This document shows, piece by piece, positions 49,927 through 60,653 of a DNA stretch of 64,000 nt. Each line of letters begins with the position of its first letter. The stretch's first letter is position 1. Made by a program: the position numbers and the translations under genes. The notes beneath the pieces were generated by a model that did not search any database, had not been told where the DNA came from, and worked only from the letters and a program-made list of their open reading frames with translations. Source of the DNA: Clostridiales bacterium (GTDB lineage Bacteria; Bacillota; Clostridia; Lachnospirales; Lachnospiraceae); the NCBI GenBank assembly GCA_021204045.1, contig JAJQAA010000006.1, positions 1 through 64,000 on the forward strand. Direction: 5' to 3'.

Positions 49927-51078
49927 TCACTTAAATAACCCTTTCTTCTTCGGCTTCTCCGCTTCAACCGTCTCTCCGCGCATCGCGGCGTCGAAATTGC
50001 GCAGCGCCGTCTTCTGCGCCTCAGTCATGCGCTCCGGCACCTGTACGACCAGCGTCACATAATGATCACCCCGCACGTTGCGGCTGCGCAGCGAGGGCAC
50101 GCCCTTGCCCTTCAGGCGCACACGCGTATCGGTCTGCGTGCCTGGTTTGACCTCGTACTCCACTTCGCCGTCCACGGTGCGGATGCGGATCGGGCCGCCC
50201 AGCGCCGCCGTGGCGAAGGAGATCGGCACCGTTGAGAAGATACTCATCTCCTGCCGTTTGAATACCGGATGCTGGGAAACGACCGCCTCGACCAGCAGGT
50301 CGCCCCGCTCGCCGCCGTTCACACCGGGCTCGCCGCCGCCCGCGCAGCGCACGCTCTGGCCGTTGTCGATGCCCGCCGGGATCGTAACCTTGAATTTCTT
50401 CTTGCGCGCGATGTAACCGGTACCGTAGCAGTCCGGACATTTCTCACGGATCACCTTTCCGCTGCCGCCGCAATCCGGACAGGTCTGTACATTCTGTACC
50501 TGGCCGAAGAACGACTGCTGTGTGTAGACGATCTTTCCCTTGCCGTGACATTTTGAACAGGTCTCCGGGGACGTGCCCGCCTTCGCGCCGGTCCCGTGGC
50601 ACCTGGCGCACGCTTCTTTATAATTGATCTCAATTTCCTTTTCACAGCCAAAAACCGCCTCCTCAAAGGTAATACGGATAGCGGTGCGCACATTCGCCCC
50701 GCGCGCGGGGCCGTTATATTGGCTGCTGCGGCTTCTTGTCGAGCCGCCCCCAAAGAAATCGCCGAATATATCGCCGAATATATCTCCCATGTCCGCGGAG
50801 TTGAAATCAAAACCGCCGAAGCCCCCGGCTCCGCCTCCCGCGCCGCCCTCGAACGCGGCATGACCAAACTGGTCATACTGTCTGCGTTTCTCGGGATCGC
50901 TCAGGACGCTGTACGCCTCGGAGGCTTCCTTGAACTTCTTCTCCGCTTCCGCATCACCCGGATTGCTGTCCGGGTGATACTTCTTCGCGAGGACACGGTA
51001 TGCTTTTTTGAGGGCAGCGTCGTCGGCGTTTTTCGGAACGCCGAGAACCTCATAATAATCTCTCTTGCTCTCTGCCAT
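49927..51078 (-). CDS. dnaJ: Chaperone DnaJ
   Basis: The 383-residue co-chaperone has the J domain with HPD ([11 protein letters not shown]), a Gly/Phe region, four zinc-finger motifs ([40 protein letters not shown]) and the C-terminal substrate-binding domains. It delivers unfolded proteins to DnaK and stimulates its ATPase. AGAAGGAC precedes the ATG. It is the last gene of the hrcA-grpE-dnaK-dnaJ operon, 47 nt after dnaK. Confidence 0.97.
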   Translation of the reverse strand: MAESKRDYYEVLGVPKNADDAALKKAYRVLAKKYHPDSNPGDAEAEKKFKEASEAYSVLSDPEKRRQYDQFGHAAFEGGAGGGAGGFGGFDFNSADMGDIFGDIFGDFFGGGSTRSRSSQYNGPARGANVRTAIRITFEEAVFGCEKEIEINYKEACARCHGTGAKAGTSPETCSKCHGKGKIVYTQQSFFGQVQNVQTCPDCGGSGKVIREKCPDCYGTGYIARKKKFKVTIPAGIDNGQSVRCAGGGEPGVNGGERGDLLVEAVVSQHPVFKRQEMSIFSTVPISFATAALGGPIRIRTVDGEVEYEVKPGTQTDTRVRLKGKGVPSLRSRNVRGDHYVTLVVQVPERMTEAQKTALRNFDAAMRGETVEAEKPKKKGLFK

Positions 51079-51125
51079 AATTCAATTCCAGTCCTTCTAT
51101 GCGTATTTGCGGTTTACGGCCCTTA

Positions 51126-53126
<2,001 letters not shown>

Positions 53127-53132
53127 TCACAG

Positions 53133-53834
53133 TCAATTTGCTACCTGCACCATGCTGTGGCGTACGACGGTGCCGCGGTATTTGTAGCCCTTCTGGAGCT
53201 CCTGGGAGATCTCATTTTCCCCGTAAGCTTCATCGTCGATGTGCATCACCGCGTTGTGCAGGTTCGGGTCGAACTTCTGCCCCTTTGTCTCGATCGTCTC
53301 GACGCCCATATCCTCCAGCGTCTTGACGAACTGCTTATATATCATCGTCATACCTTCGGTGAAGGAGCTTTCCTTCTCATCCTCCGGTATGGCGGCAAGG
53401 CCGCGCTCAAAGTTGTCAAGCACCGGGAGAATCTTTTCGATAATGTCCCGCGCGCCGATCTCATACATGGCGGATTTTTCTTTTTCCGTGCGTTTGCGGA
53501 AATTGTCAAACTCAGCCATCTGCCGTCGCAGGCGATCCTGGAGCTCCTCGATCTTGGTATCACGCGGATCCTTCTTTCCGGATGACCCGGCTCCGGCAGA
53601 TTCGGTCTTTGCATCTGATTTTCCGCTGTCATCCGAACCGCTTTTTTCGGAAGAACGGTCGTCCGCACCGGCCTTCTTCTCCGCACCGGCTGACTCTTTG
53701 TCCGCTGATTCTCCATTCACCGGTGCCCCGGTTTCGCATGCGTCCGGATCCGTTTTTTCAGGCGCATCGCCGTTCCCGGCTCTGGCTTCTTCCTCCATTG
53801 CCTCGATATCGTTATCTTTCATTTCCTCACTCAT
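53133..53834 (-). CDS. grpE: Nucleotide exchange factor GrpE
   Basis: The 233-residue protein has a long acidic, Ser/Asp/Lys-rich low-complexity N-terminus to about residue 95, then the coiled coil (LQDRLRRQMAEFDNFRKRTE) and the C-terminal beta domain with MVQVAN at the end, as in GrpE. It releases ADP from DnaK. The extended N-terminus is longer than average. It starts 7 nt after hrcA. The gap to dnaK (53016-53132) holds only small inverted repeats. Confidence 0.95.
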   Translation of the reverse strand: MSEEMKDNDIEAMEEEARAGNGDAPEKTDPDACETGAPVNGESADKESAGAEKKAGADDRSSEKSGSDDSGKSDAKTESAGAGSSGKKDPRDTKIEELQDRLRRQMAEFDNFRKRTEKEKSAMYEIGARDIIEKILPVLDNFERGLAAIPEDEKESSFTEGMTMIYKQFVKTLEDMGVETIETKGQKFDPNLHNAVMHIDDEAYGENEISQELQKGYKYRGTVVRHSMVQVAN

Positions 53835-53841
53835 AGCTTAT

Positions 53842-54879
53842 CTACCCTTCTTCATTTTTAAATGTCATATCCAGCTGGCGCATCAGATGGCGCAGGGTGC
53901 TCAGCACTTTTTCATAGTCCATGCGTTTCGGCCCGATAATGCCGATCGTGCCGCGGATCCCTTCTCCCATCTCGTAATTGGCCGTGACCACACTGCAATC
54001 CTTCATCGTCTGCAGCGGCGTCTCATCGCCGATATAGACCTGAATACCGGTATCATCGCCGTCCTTACTGCTATCCGGGAGCAGCTCCTGCAGCAGTTCC
54101 TTGTGTTCCAACGTGCGGATCAGCTCACTTGCCTTCTCGCCGTCGCTCAGCTCCGGATACTTGAAAATGTTGGTCGCACCGCTCGTATAAATCTGTAAGT
54201 CGTCCTCATCCGCCCGGATCGCCTCGGCCACTTCATTCAGCACCAGATCAATCACCCGGCTGTGGTTCCCGGCTTTTTCTTTGAGCTGGCTGATCACGCC
54301 GAGATTGATCTCCTCGATCGTCAGGCCGTTTAAGCTGCTGTTCAGCATAATGTTGAGATTGAGCAGCTCCTCCTGGCTGATATCGTCCTCGATCGTGATC
54401 ATCTTGTTTTTGATCAGGTTGCCCTCCACGACAGTGACAATCAGCAGCTTATGGACGTCGACCTCAGACAGCTGGATGAATTTCAGCTTGTTGCGGTGAT
54501 ACTGCGGACCGCTGATCATAGCCGCGTAATTGGTATTGCTCGCCAGCATCTGCGCCAGCTTGCGGAGCACCAGCTCAATACGGTCGACACGCTGAATCAT
54601 CAGCGCCTTGACTTCCGTGACCTCCTGCTCCTTCTCCTGCATGATCTGATCCACATAGAAACGGTAGCCCTTGTCAGAAGGAATCCGTCCGGCTGAGGTG
54701 TGCGGCTGGATAATATAGCCCATCTCTTCCAGGTCGGACATCTCATTGCGGATGGTCGCGGAGCTCAGCTTCAGATCCGTGTACTTGGAAATCGTCCGGG
54801 AACCAACCGGCTCCCCCGTCTCCAGGTAGGTCTTAATGATAGCTTTTAAAATGGTGACTTTTCGATCATCCAGCTCCAT
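53842..54879 (-). CDS. hrcA: Heat-shock repressor HrcA
   Basis: The 345-residue repressor has an N-terminal winged helix (SSATIRNEMSDLEEMGYI) and the HrcA GAF-like domain with GIIGPKRMDYEKVLSTL at the end. It binds the CIRCE element upstream of its own gene and represses the chaperone operon, with activity tuned by GroEL. GGAGGGCGC precedes the ATG. It is first in the operon. Confidence 0.96.
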   Translation of the reverse strand: MELDDRKVTILKAIIKTYLETGEPVGSRTISKYTDLKLSSATIRNEMSDLEEMGYIIQPHTSAGRIPSDKGYRFYVDQIMQEKEQEVTEVKALMIQRVDRIELVLRKLAQMLASNTNYAAMISGPQYHRNKLKFIQLSEVDVHKLLIVTVVEGNLIKNKMITIEDDISQEELLNLNIMLNSSLNGLTIEEINLGVISQLKEKAGNHSRVIDLVLNEVAEAIRADEDDLQIYTSGATNIFKYPELSDGEKASELIRTLEHKELLQELLPDSSKDGDDTGIQVYIGDETPLQTMKDCSVVTANYEMGEGIRGTIGIIGPKRMDYEKVLSTLRHLMRQLDMTFKNEEG

Positions 54880-54906
54880 AAAGCGCCCTCCGTTTCTTTT
54901 TCTCTG

Positions 54907-54933
54907 TTAGCACTCGTTGTCGAGGAGTGCTAA
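54907..54933. promoter_or_regulatory. CIRCE operator (HrcA binding site)
   Basis: A perfect TTAGCACTC-N9-GAGTGCTAA lies between the promoter and hrcA. This is the consensus HrcA operator, showing heat-shock autoregulation of the hrcA-grpE-dnaK-dnaJ operon. Confidence 0.97.
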
Positions 54934-54944
54934 CATCTGCTATT

Positions 54945-54973
54945 AATATACTTTACCCGTCTGGATTTGTCAA
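54945..54973 (-). promoter_or_regulatory. Promoter of the heat-shock operon
   Basis: On the minus strand TTGACA (54968-54973), a 17-nt spacer and TATATT (54945-54950) precede CIRCE by about a dozen bases, the normal layout. Confidence 0.85.
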
Positions 54974-54999
54974 GAGGTTTTGAGGGAAATTTAGAAAAC

Positions 55000-55027
55000 T
55001 TGACATTTAACAGTTTTGTAATATAAT
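55000..55027 (+). promoter_or_regulatory. Promoter of the 3D-domain protein gene
   Basis: TTGACA (55000-55005), a 16-nt spacer and TATAAT (55022-55027) lie about 90 nt ahead of the ATG at 55115. It is divergent from the heat-shock promoter. Confidence 0.75.
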
Positions 55028-55114
55028 GATAGCATATTTCATGGGCATCATGTATCAAATGTTGTGCCCAATTTGTAATGATTGTAACATTTTCTTTTTA
55101 TCTGAGGTGTTTTT

Positions 55115-55615
55115 ATGCGAACGAAAACCTTTTTACGGCCGGTTTTACTCCTGACAGCGATAGTGCTCTTCTGTCTGTTCTCGGCCATGGTTTCCCTGGC
55201 GGCGGACGACAGCGCGGAAGTTTTCTCTTCCCCTGTCATTACAGTGGGTTCCGGTCAGGAAGCTGCAGGAAACGTCTCCCTGGAAGCACCGGGCGAATCC
55301 GATGCGGACGAGGAAGCACAGCCACAGCAGGGCGAATCTCTCGGCATGTTTATTACCACCGGCTACGACACGGAATCCGCCGGCGGCCGAGGCCTGACTT
55401 ACTCCGGTACGGTTCCCCAGGCGCAGCACACCATCTCCGCCGACCTTGACCGCTTTCCGCTCGGCACACAGCTGATGATCGACGGCATCGTCTACACGGT
55501 GGAGGACAAGGGCAATCACATCCAGGGCAACTGGCTTGACATCTATTATGCCAGCCACGCGGAAGCCCTTGCGCACGGGCGCAAAACCCAGGAAGTCTTT
55601 GCTGTCGTCGAATAA
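55115..55615 (+). CDS. Secreted 3D-domain protein (MltA/RpfB-like beta-barrel)
   Basis: The 166-residue protein has a signal peptide (VLLLTAIVLFCLFSAMVSLA), a short acidic linker and a C-terminal 3D domain, named for three conserved Asp residues seen here in SADLDRFPLGTQL, YTVEDKGNHI and NWLDIYYASH. The domain is a double-psi beta-barrel found in cell-wall lytic enzymes and spore or resuscitation factors. It may bind or cut peptidoglycan, but the catalytic activity of stand-alone forms is not certain. TGAGGTG precedes the ATG. The gene is monocistronic and ends at a bidirectional terminator. Confidence 0.88.
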   Translation: MRTKTFLRPVLLLTAIVLFCLFSAMVSLAADDSAEVFSSPVITVGSGQEAAGNVSLEAPGESDADEEAQPQQGESLGMFITTGYDTESAGGRGLTYSGTVPQAQHTISADLDRFPLGTQLMIDGIVYTVEDKGNHIQGNWLDIYYASHAEALAHGRKTQEVFAVVE

Positions 55616-55647
55616 TCAAAGAAATTATGAGAGAAATCAAAAAAAAT

Positions 55648-55685
55648 AAGCCGCCACGTTGTCAATTCAGCACAGTGACGGCTTG
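55648..55685. terminator. Bidirectional terminator between the 3D gene and argH
   Basis: AAGCCG-CCAC (55648-55657) pairs with GTGA-CGGCTT (55675-55684), flanked by T-rich sequence on the plus strand (GTATTTTA) and an A-run that gives U-rich RNA on the minus strand. It serves both convergent genes. Confidence 0.75.
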
Positions 55686-55747
55686 TATTTTACACTTTAA
55701 AACCAGGATATTCCGTATACGACATCTTTCCGGAGCCGCTGCATGAT

Positions 55748-57124
55748 TTATTCCTTCTCCAGCTGCTCCCGGTAAATCGCGATCACGCGCCGCATTGCCT
55801 CCTGCCCCGGAGCACCATCCGTGACGCGCTTCTCCACGCAGGTTTTCAGGCTGATCGCCTCGTAAACATCCGCCTCAAAGGCCGGGCTGACTTCCCGGAA
55901 TTCCTCCAGCGTCAGCTCATCCAGGGAGACGCCGCGTTCGATGCAGCGAAGCACAAGCTGGCCGACCATGCCGTGCGCATCGCGAAACGGTACGCCCCGG
56001 CTGACCAGATAATCCGCAGCGTCCGTGGCGTTCGTGAAACCCCGCTTCGCGCTGGCTTCCATCGCCGCCTTGTTGAAGGTAGTCGTCGCCAGCATGCCGG
56101 TAAACAGCTTCAGGCACCCCTTCACCGTGTCAATCGCGTCAAAGGAAAGCTCCTTATCTTCCTGCATATCCTTATCGTAGGCCAGCGGCAGACCTTTCAT
56201 CACCGTCAGCAGCGAGATAAGCGCCCCGTAGACGCGACCAGTCTTACCACGCACCAGCTCGGCGATGTCCGGGTTTTTCTTTTGCGGCATAATGCTGCTG
56301 CCGGTGCTGTAGGCGTCGTCCAGCTCCACAAAGCGATATTCGTTGGTATTCCAGATAATAAATTCCTCCGAGAAACGGCTCAGATGCATGGCGATCGTCG
56401 CCAGCGCCGCAAGCAGCTCGATCAGGTAATCGCGATCCGAAACGGAATCCATGCTGTTGAGCGTCGGACCGTCAAATTCCAGCAAAGACGCCGTGTAAGC
56501 CCGGTCGAGCGGGTAGGTCGTACCGGCCAGCGCGCCGGAGCCCAGCGGGCAACGGTTTAAGCGTGCGCGGATATCATGCAGACGGCCGCGGTCGCGGGAA
56601 AACATCTCAAAATAAGCGCCAAGATGATGCGCCAGCGTCACCGGCTGTGCCTTCTGCAGATGCGTAAAGCCAGGCATATAAGTATCAATATGTTTCTCCA
56701 TCTGGCAAAGCAGCTCACGAAGCAGGTCTTTCACCAGCGCGTCGATCTCACCGATCTCGTCGCGACAGTAGAGCTTCATATCCAGAGCGACTTGGTCGTT
56801 GCGGCTGCGCCCGGTATGCAGGCGCTTTCCGGCTTCGCCGACACGTTCGATCAGATTGGCCTCAACGAAGGAATGGATGTCCTCATGCTCCCTGGTAAAC
56901 TCCAGTTTCCCGGCGTCCAGATCGGCAAGAATTCCTTTTAAGCCGTCGATAATCACGCGGCCATCCTCTTCCGTGACAATCCCCTGCTTCGCCAACATCG
57001 TCACATGCGCGATGCTTCCTCGGATATCCTGATGATAAAGTCTCTGATCGAAGGACAGCGACTCATTAAAATTATGCACCAGCTGGTTTTCTTCCTTTGT
57101 GAAGCGGCCGCCCCATAATTTCAT
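55748..57124 (-). CDS. argH: Argininosuccinate lyase
   Basis: The 458-residue enzyme splits argininosuccinate into arginine and fumarate, the last step of arginine synthesis. It starts MKLWGGRFTKEENQLVHNFN and has HTGRSRNDQVALD and the family signature GSSIMPQKKNPD (about residue 275) with the catalytic Ser. GAGGAGGAA fixes the start at 57124 over the longer frame to 57235. It follows the YfhO-like gene by 19 nt; argG is not in the window. Confidence 0.97.
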   Translation of the reverse strand: MKLWGGRFTKEENQLVHNFNESLSFDQRLYHQDIRGSIAHVTMLAKQGIVTEEDGRVIIDGLKGILADLDAGKLEFTREHEDIHSFVEANLIERVGEAGKRLHTGRSRNDQVALDMKLYCRDEIGEIDALVKDLLRELLCQMEKHIDTYMPGFTHLQKAQPVTLAHHLGAYFEMFSRDRGRLHDIRARLNRCPLGSGALAGTTYPLDRAYTASLLEFDGPTLNSMDSVSDRDYLIELLAALATIAMHLSRFSEEFIIWNTNEYRFVELDDAYSTGSSIMPQKKNPDIAELVRGKTGRVYGALISLLTVMKGLPLAYDKDMQEDKELSFDAIDTVKGCLKLFTGMLATTTFNKAAMEASAKRGFTNATDAADYLVSRGVPFRDAHGMVGQLVLRCIERGVSLDELTLEEFREVSPAFEADVYEAISLKTCVEKRVTDGAPGQEAMRRVIAIYREQLEKE

Positions 57125-57143
57125 ATCACATTTCCTCCTCATA

Positions 57144-60125
57144 TTACAAATTCGTATAAAATTTTCCGGTTTCGGCGTTCTCCTTCTGCTCCGCCAGGAA
57201 CTCTTTTTGCTGCCGCAGGCAGCCGGCCACAACAATCACGGCGAGAATCAGCAGACTGATCCCGCTGATCAGAGCACCCGCTTTCAGTCCCTTTGGACAA
57301 TAATTCATCTCCACGGTGTGGTTCCCCTCTGTCAGTGTGACGCCGACAAAAGCATCCAGCATTTTCACAGCGTCTGTCTCTGCGCCATCCACCGTAATGG
57401 TCCAGCCCTCATCCCAGGGAATCGTCGTCAGCATAAGGCCGTCCTGCACGCAGGCAACCGTACCCGAAAGCGTCGTATCCGTCCAGCTTAAAAGTTTCCA
57501 CGGCTCCGCGGAAAGCTTGTCGTAGACAGAAGCCAGACCCTTCTCCGAAAAACGGTAGATATCTGCCCACATGCTTTCCTTGGTATCCTGTGCGGTCAGC
57601 GTCACCGTCTCTCCGGCCTCACAGTATCCGAGCTCGAGCAGATAACCGCGGTCGACATTATCAAACGTTTTTGCGCCGTTTTCCGTGGAAACGCTCACCT
57701 TTTCGATTTCCTTGTTTTCCACATAAGCGTAATATTCGCCGCTCTCCTCCGGTGTGAACGTCAGCGTCTGCCCGGAAACCTGCGCATCCATAACCAGGCG
57801 CAGCACATGAGCCGCGCCCAGGCAGTCCGTCAGCGAATTCTGCACATCCGCCGGGTTGCTGATATTGATATCCCAGCGTTCCTCAAAGTCGGCAGGCACC
57901 ATAAAACCCAGCGGCAATACGTAGCTGTTCTGATAGAGCAGCGTGTCCCCCTCCTGCGCGAGGAAGCTGCGCAGCCCGTTATTTTCCGGTTCCTCGGAAT
58001 AAATACTATATTTTACCGCGAACAGCATATCGATCAGAGGCGTGCTGCCGTTGATCGAGTAGGCGTTGGTCGAGCTCTCCATGCCCAGCTTCCGGAACAG
58101 CGTTGACAGATCCGCGTTCGCCGTCGAGGAGAATAATGAGACCGACGGAAAATGCATCCAGGCCCCGTCATTTTTCGTCTTGCGCGTCACCTTCTCGACG
58201 CGGAAAAAACTGTCGTTTGGCTGCAAGGTCGAGACCAGCTTTTCCACCGCGGCGTTATCCGCGGTATAGGAAGTACGGCTCGTCGTCGTCACGCTGGTCA
58301 CAGCCATATTGACCGCCGCTTCCAGCGAGACCACCGTAATCGCCAGAATCAGCGCTTTTCGCCGACCACACCTTCCCCGGCGCGAAAGGAAAATCGCTCC
58401 CAGATACAGTGCAAGGAATAAAATTGCCACATAATAAACAATAAAGTGAAAATGCTCCTGCGTCACCAGCTTCTGCGCGAGCAGCACGAAGGCGACCGCT
58501 CCCCAGAACGCGAAAAGCAGCTGTCGCCGCGGCGTCTCATCCAGATATATATAGGCGCGGTAGCACATCAGCAGAAGCAGGAGAATATAAATATAAGCCT
58601 GACGGCAGGGAAGGCTGTTTGGATAATGAAAGCCATGCCAGATAAAATTCAGGATATTCATCGAAAAACTGGCATAAAAGAACAGCATTGCCAGACAGTA
58701 TACCGCTTTTTCCCGCGCGGAAATCTTTTTCTGCGCCAGATACAGCAGCGCGAACATCAGCACGGCCACACCGCAGTAAATGTTGGGCCAGTGATCGAGC
58801 CCGATCTCCGTCTCCACGTTGCCGATATGACGGGCAATCATGTCAAAAATCGGAAAATACTGGGTGAACGTCTTCGGAAAGCTGAAATTGCCTGAAGCCG
58901 TCATCTGCAGCGCCACGACCTCCGGCAGCAGCACCACCGCAGCCAGGCCCCCCGCGAGCAGAGAGCTGAACGCAAACTGGACGCCGCGCACGGCGATATC
59001 CTCCCAGACATGTTTCCGTTCCAGAACCAGCAGGGCAAAAAACCAGATCACCAGAAACACGCAGGTCATGATCGAAATGTAATAATTGGAAAGGATCGAC
59101 AACCCCAATGTCACAATATACAACAGGCATTTCCCATCCCGCATCAACCGCTCCAGCCCCAGCATCACCAGGGGGAAAAGGACAATGCAGTCCAGCCACA
59201 TGATATTCCAGCTGTAAGCCGCCATATAACCGGACAACGCGTAAAAAATGCCAAAAAAAGCCACGCCGAAATCCGCCGTCCCACAATGACGGCGCAGATA
59301 CCATGCCATCGCAAGACCAGCCAGGCCGATTTTGAACACGATCATGTAGGACATGAATTCAATGACCAGACCCGACGGGACAAGCAAAAGAAGCCAGTTG
59401 AGCGGACTCGCCAGATAATAGGCGTAGAGAGCAGAAAAATTGACACCCATACCGACATCCCAGCTGTAAAGCAGGCTCTGTCCATTCTTTAATTTATATT
59501 GAAATTCCGAAAAAAACGGCGCGTACTGGTGGTACATATCCGTGCGCAGGAACGATTCCTCCCCGAACGGGAAAATTCCTCGCTGGATAAAGATGATCAA
59601 CATGATCAGAACCGGCACAGCAAACGCCGCGATCAGCCCCCAGCGGGAGGCGACATGAGAGGACCCGTCAATCAAATCAGAGATCGATGCGCCGTGGAAA
59701 TCGGCATGCACAACCGGACGGCCACGCCGCGGCGTGTGTACGACACGCCCGCTGCCGCTCTCCCCGTCATCTGCGGCATTCTCCACATCGGCGGCTGCCT
59801 CTGCCTGCGGCGATTCACTCACTGCGTCATCCACCATATCTGCCTGCGGCGATTCACTTTCCACAGCCTCAGCCCTATCCATCTGCGACGATTCACTCTC
59901 CGCAACCTCAGTCCTATCCGCCTGCGGCGATTTACTCTCCGCAACCTCAGTCCTATCCGCCTGCGGCGATTCACTCTCCGCAGCTTCAGTCCCATCCGTC
60001 TGTCGTGAAACACTCTCCGCCTCAGCGGCGGCCGTCTCCCGCGCGGCCTTTCCTGTCACTTCGCTGTTTGTCATGAGTAATCCTTCCAGCTCTTCGGTAA
60101 TCCGGCGAATATCCTCGCTTCCCAT
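57144..60125 (-). CDS. YfhO-family multi-pass membrane protein with N-terminal repeats
   Basis: The 993-residue protein has a cytoplasmic N-terminus with five 13-residue repeats of the ESESPQADRTEVA kind, then about 12-13 membrane helices (VFKIGLAGLAMAWYLRRHCG, YMAAYSWNIMWLDCIVLFPL) and a large extracytoplasmic C-terminal domain before a last helix. YfhO proteins are GT-C fold glycosyltransferase relatives that are thought to add sugars to teichoic acids or lipoteichoic acid at the cell surface. The ATG at 60125 has GGTGGGGAG upstream; the GTG at 60152 overlaps the preceding gene. It lies after a GtrA-like flippase gene, in keeping with lipid-linked sugar work. Confidence 0.85.
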   Translation of the reverse strand: MGSEDIRRITEELEGLLMTNSEVTGKAARETAAAEAESVSRQTDGTEAAESESPQADRTEVAESKSPQADRTEVAESESSQMDRAEAVESESPQADMVDDAVSESPQAEAAADVENAADDGESGSGRVVHTPRRGRPVVHADFHGASISDLIDGSSHVASRWGLIAAFAVPVLIMLIIFIQRGIFPFGEESFLRTDMYHQYAPFFSEFQYKLKNGQSLLYSWDVGMGVNFSALYAYYLASPLNWLLLLVPSGLVIEFMSYMIVFKIGLAGLAMAWYLRRHCGTADFGVAFFGIFYALSGYMAAYSWNIMWLDCIVLFPLVMLGLERLMRDGKCLLYIVTLGLSILSNYYISIMTCVFLVIWFFALLVLERKHVWEDIAVRGVQFAFSSLLAGGLAAVVLLPEVVALQMTASGNFSFPKTFTQYFPIFDMIARHIGNVETEIGLDHWPNIYCGVAVLMFALLYLAQKKISAREKAVYCLAMLFFYASFSMNILNFIWHGFHYPNSLPCRQAYIYILLLLLMCYRAYIYLDETPRRQLLFAFWGAVAFVLLAQKLVTQEHFHFIVYYVAILFLALYLGAIFLSRRGRCGRRKALILAITVVSLEAAVNMAVTSVTTTSRTSYTADNAAVEKLVSTLQPNDSFFRVEKVTRKTKNDGAWMHFPSVSLFSSTANADLSTLFRKLGMESSTNAYSINGSTPLIDMLFAVKYSIYSEEPENNGLRSFLAQEGDTLLYQNSYVLPLGFMVPADFEERWDINISNPADVQNSLTDCLGAAHVLRLVMDAQVSGQTLTFTPEESGEYYAYVENKEIEKVSVSTENGAKTFDNVDRGYLLELGYCEAGETVTLTAQDTKESMWADIYRFSEKGLASVYDKLSAEPWKLLSWTDTTLSGTVACVQDGLMLTTIPWDEGWTITVDGAETDAVKMLDAFVGVTLTEGNHTVEMNYCPKGLKAGALISGISLLILAVIVVAGCLRQQKEFLAEQKENAETGKFYTNL
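59796..59990 (-). repeat. 39-bp tandem repeat in the YfhO-like gene
   Basis: Five imperfect in-frame units of 39 bp encode TEAAESESPQADR, TEVAESKSPQADR, TEVAESESSQMDR, AEAVESESPQADM and VDDAVSESPQAEA. The two central units are nearly identical at the DNA level, suggesting recent expansion. Unit number may vary between strains. Confidence 0.8.
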
Positions 60126-60144
60126 ATCCGGTTTCTCCCCACCA

Positions 60145-60570
60145 TTATACACGATCGCTTTTTTTCTTAAAAATGAACAGCTTACTGAACAGATAATTCA
60201 GCACCAGCGAGATAGCGGAGACAACCACCTTACAGATAAAATCCTGTTTGATGCCAAGGCCGTCCACCATCACCATCATCGCGACCAGCGTGAAAACGCC
60301 TGTCGCCAGTCTGCAGGCCACAAAAGCGGTAAATTCTTTCCACAGAAAACCGGGATCCACACGCATACTCCGGAAAACAAAAAACTTGTTAGTCACATAA
60401 GCGAACAGGACCGCAATCGCCCACGAAGCCGCCGTCGCAAAGCGATAATCAACATTGGCATGCCGCAGCAACGCGTAACTCACCCAGTCCACCAGGGTCG
60501 TCATCACTCCGGTGATGAGATAAGCGATCGTCTCGCGGTTCACAAATTTGCTCCATAATTTCCTGAACAT
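60145..60570 (-). CDS. GtrA-family membrane protein
   Basis: The 141-residue protein has four membrane helices with the GtrA marks YLITGVMTTLVDWVSYALLR and NKFFVFRS, and a second FNYxxxKxxxF-like end (LNYLFSKLFIFKKK). GtrA-like proteins are thought to flip lipid-linked sugars across the membrane. It lies 19 nt upstream of the YfhO-like gene, supporting a joint role in surface glycosylation. Confidence 0.88.
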   Translation of the reverse strand: MFRKLWSKFVNRETIAYLITGVMTTLVDWVSYALLRHANVDYRFATAASWAIAVLFAYVTNKFFVFRSMRVDPGFLWKEFTAFVACRLATGVFTLVAMMVMVDGLGIKQDFICKVVVSAISLVLNYLFSKLFIFKKKSDRV

Positions 60571-60653
60571 GGTTTTTTCTTTCCTCTGTACGGATCATTC
60601 CGATTGCCAGAACCGCCCTCGCGGGCATCACTTAATTATTTTTCACAGACAAA

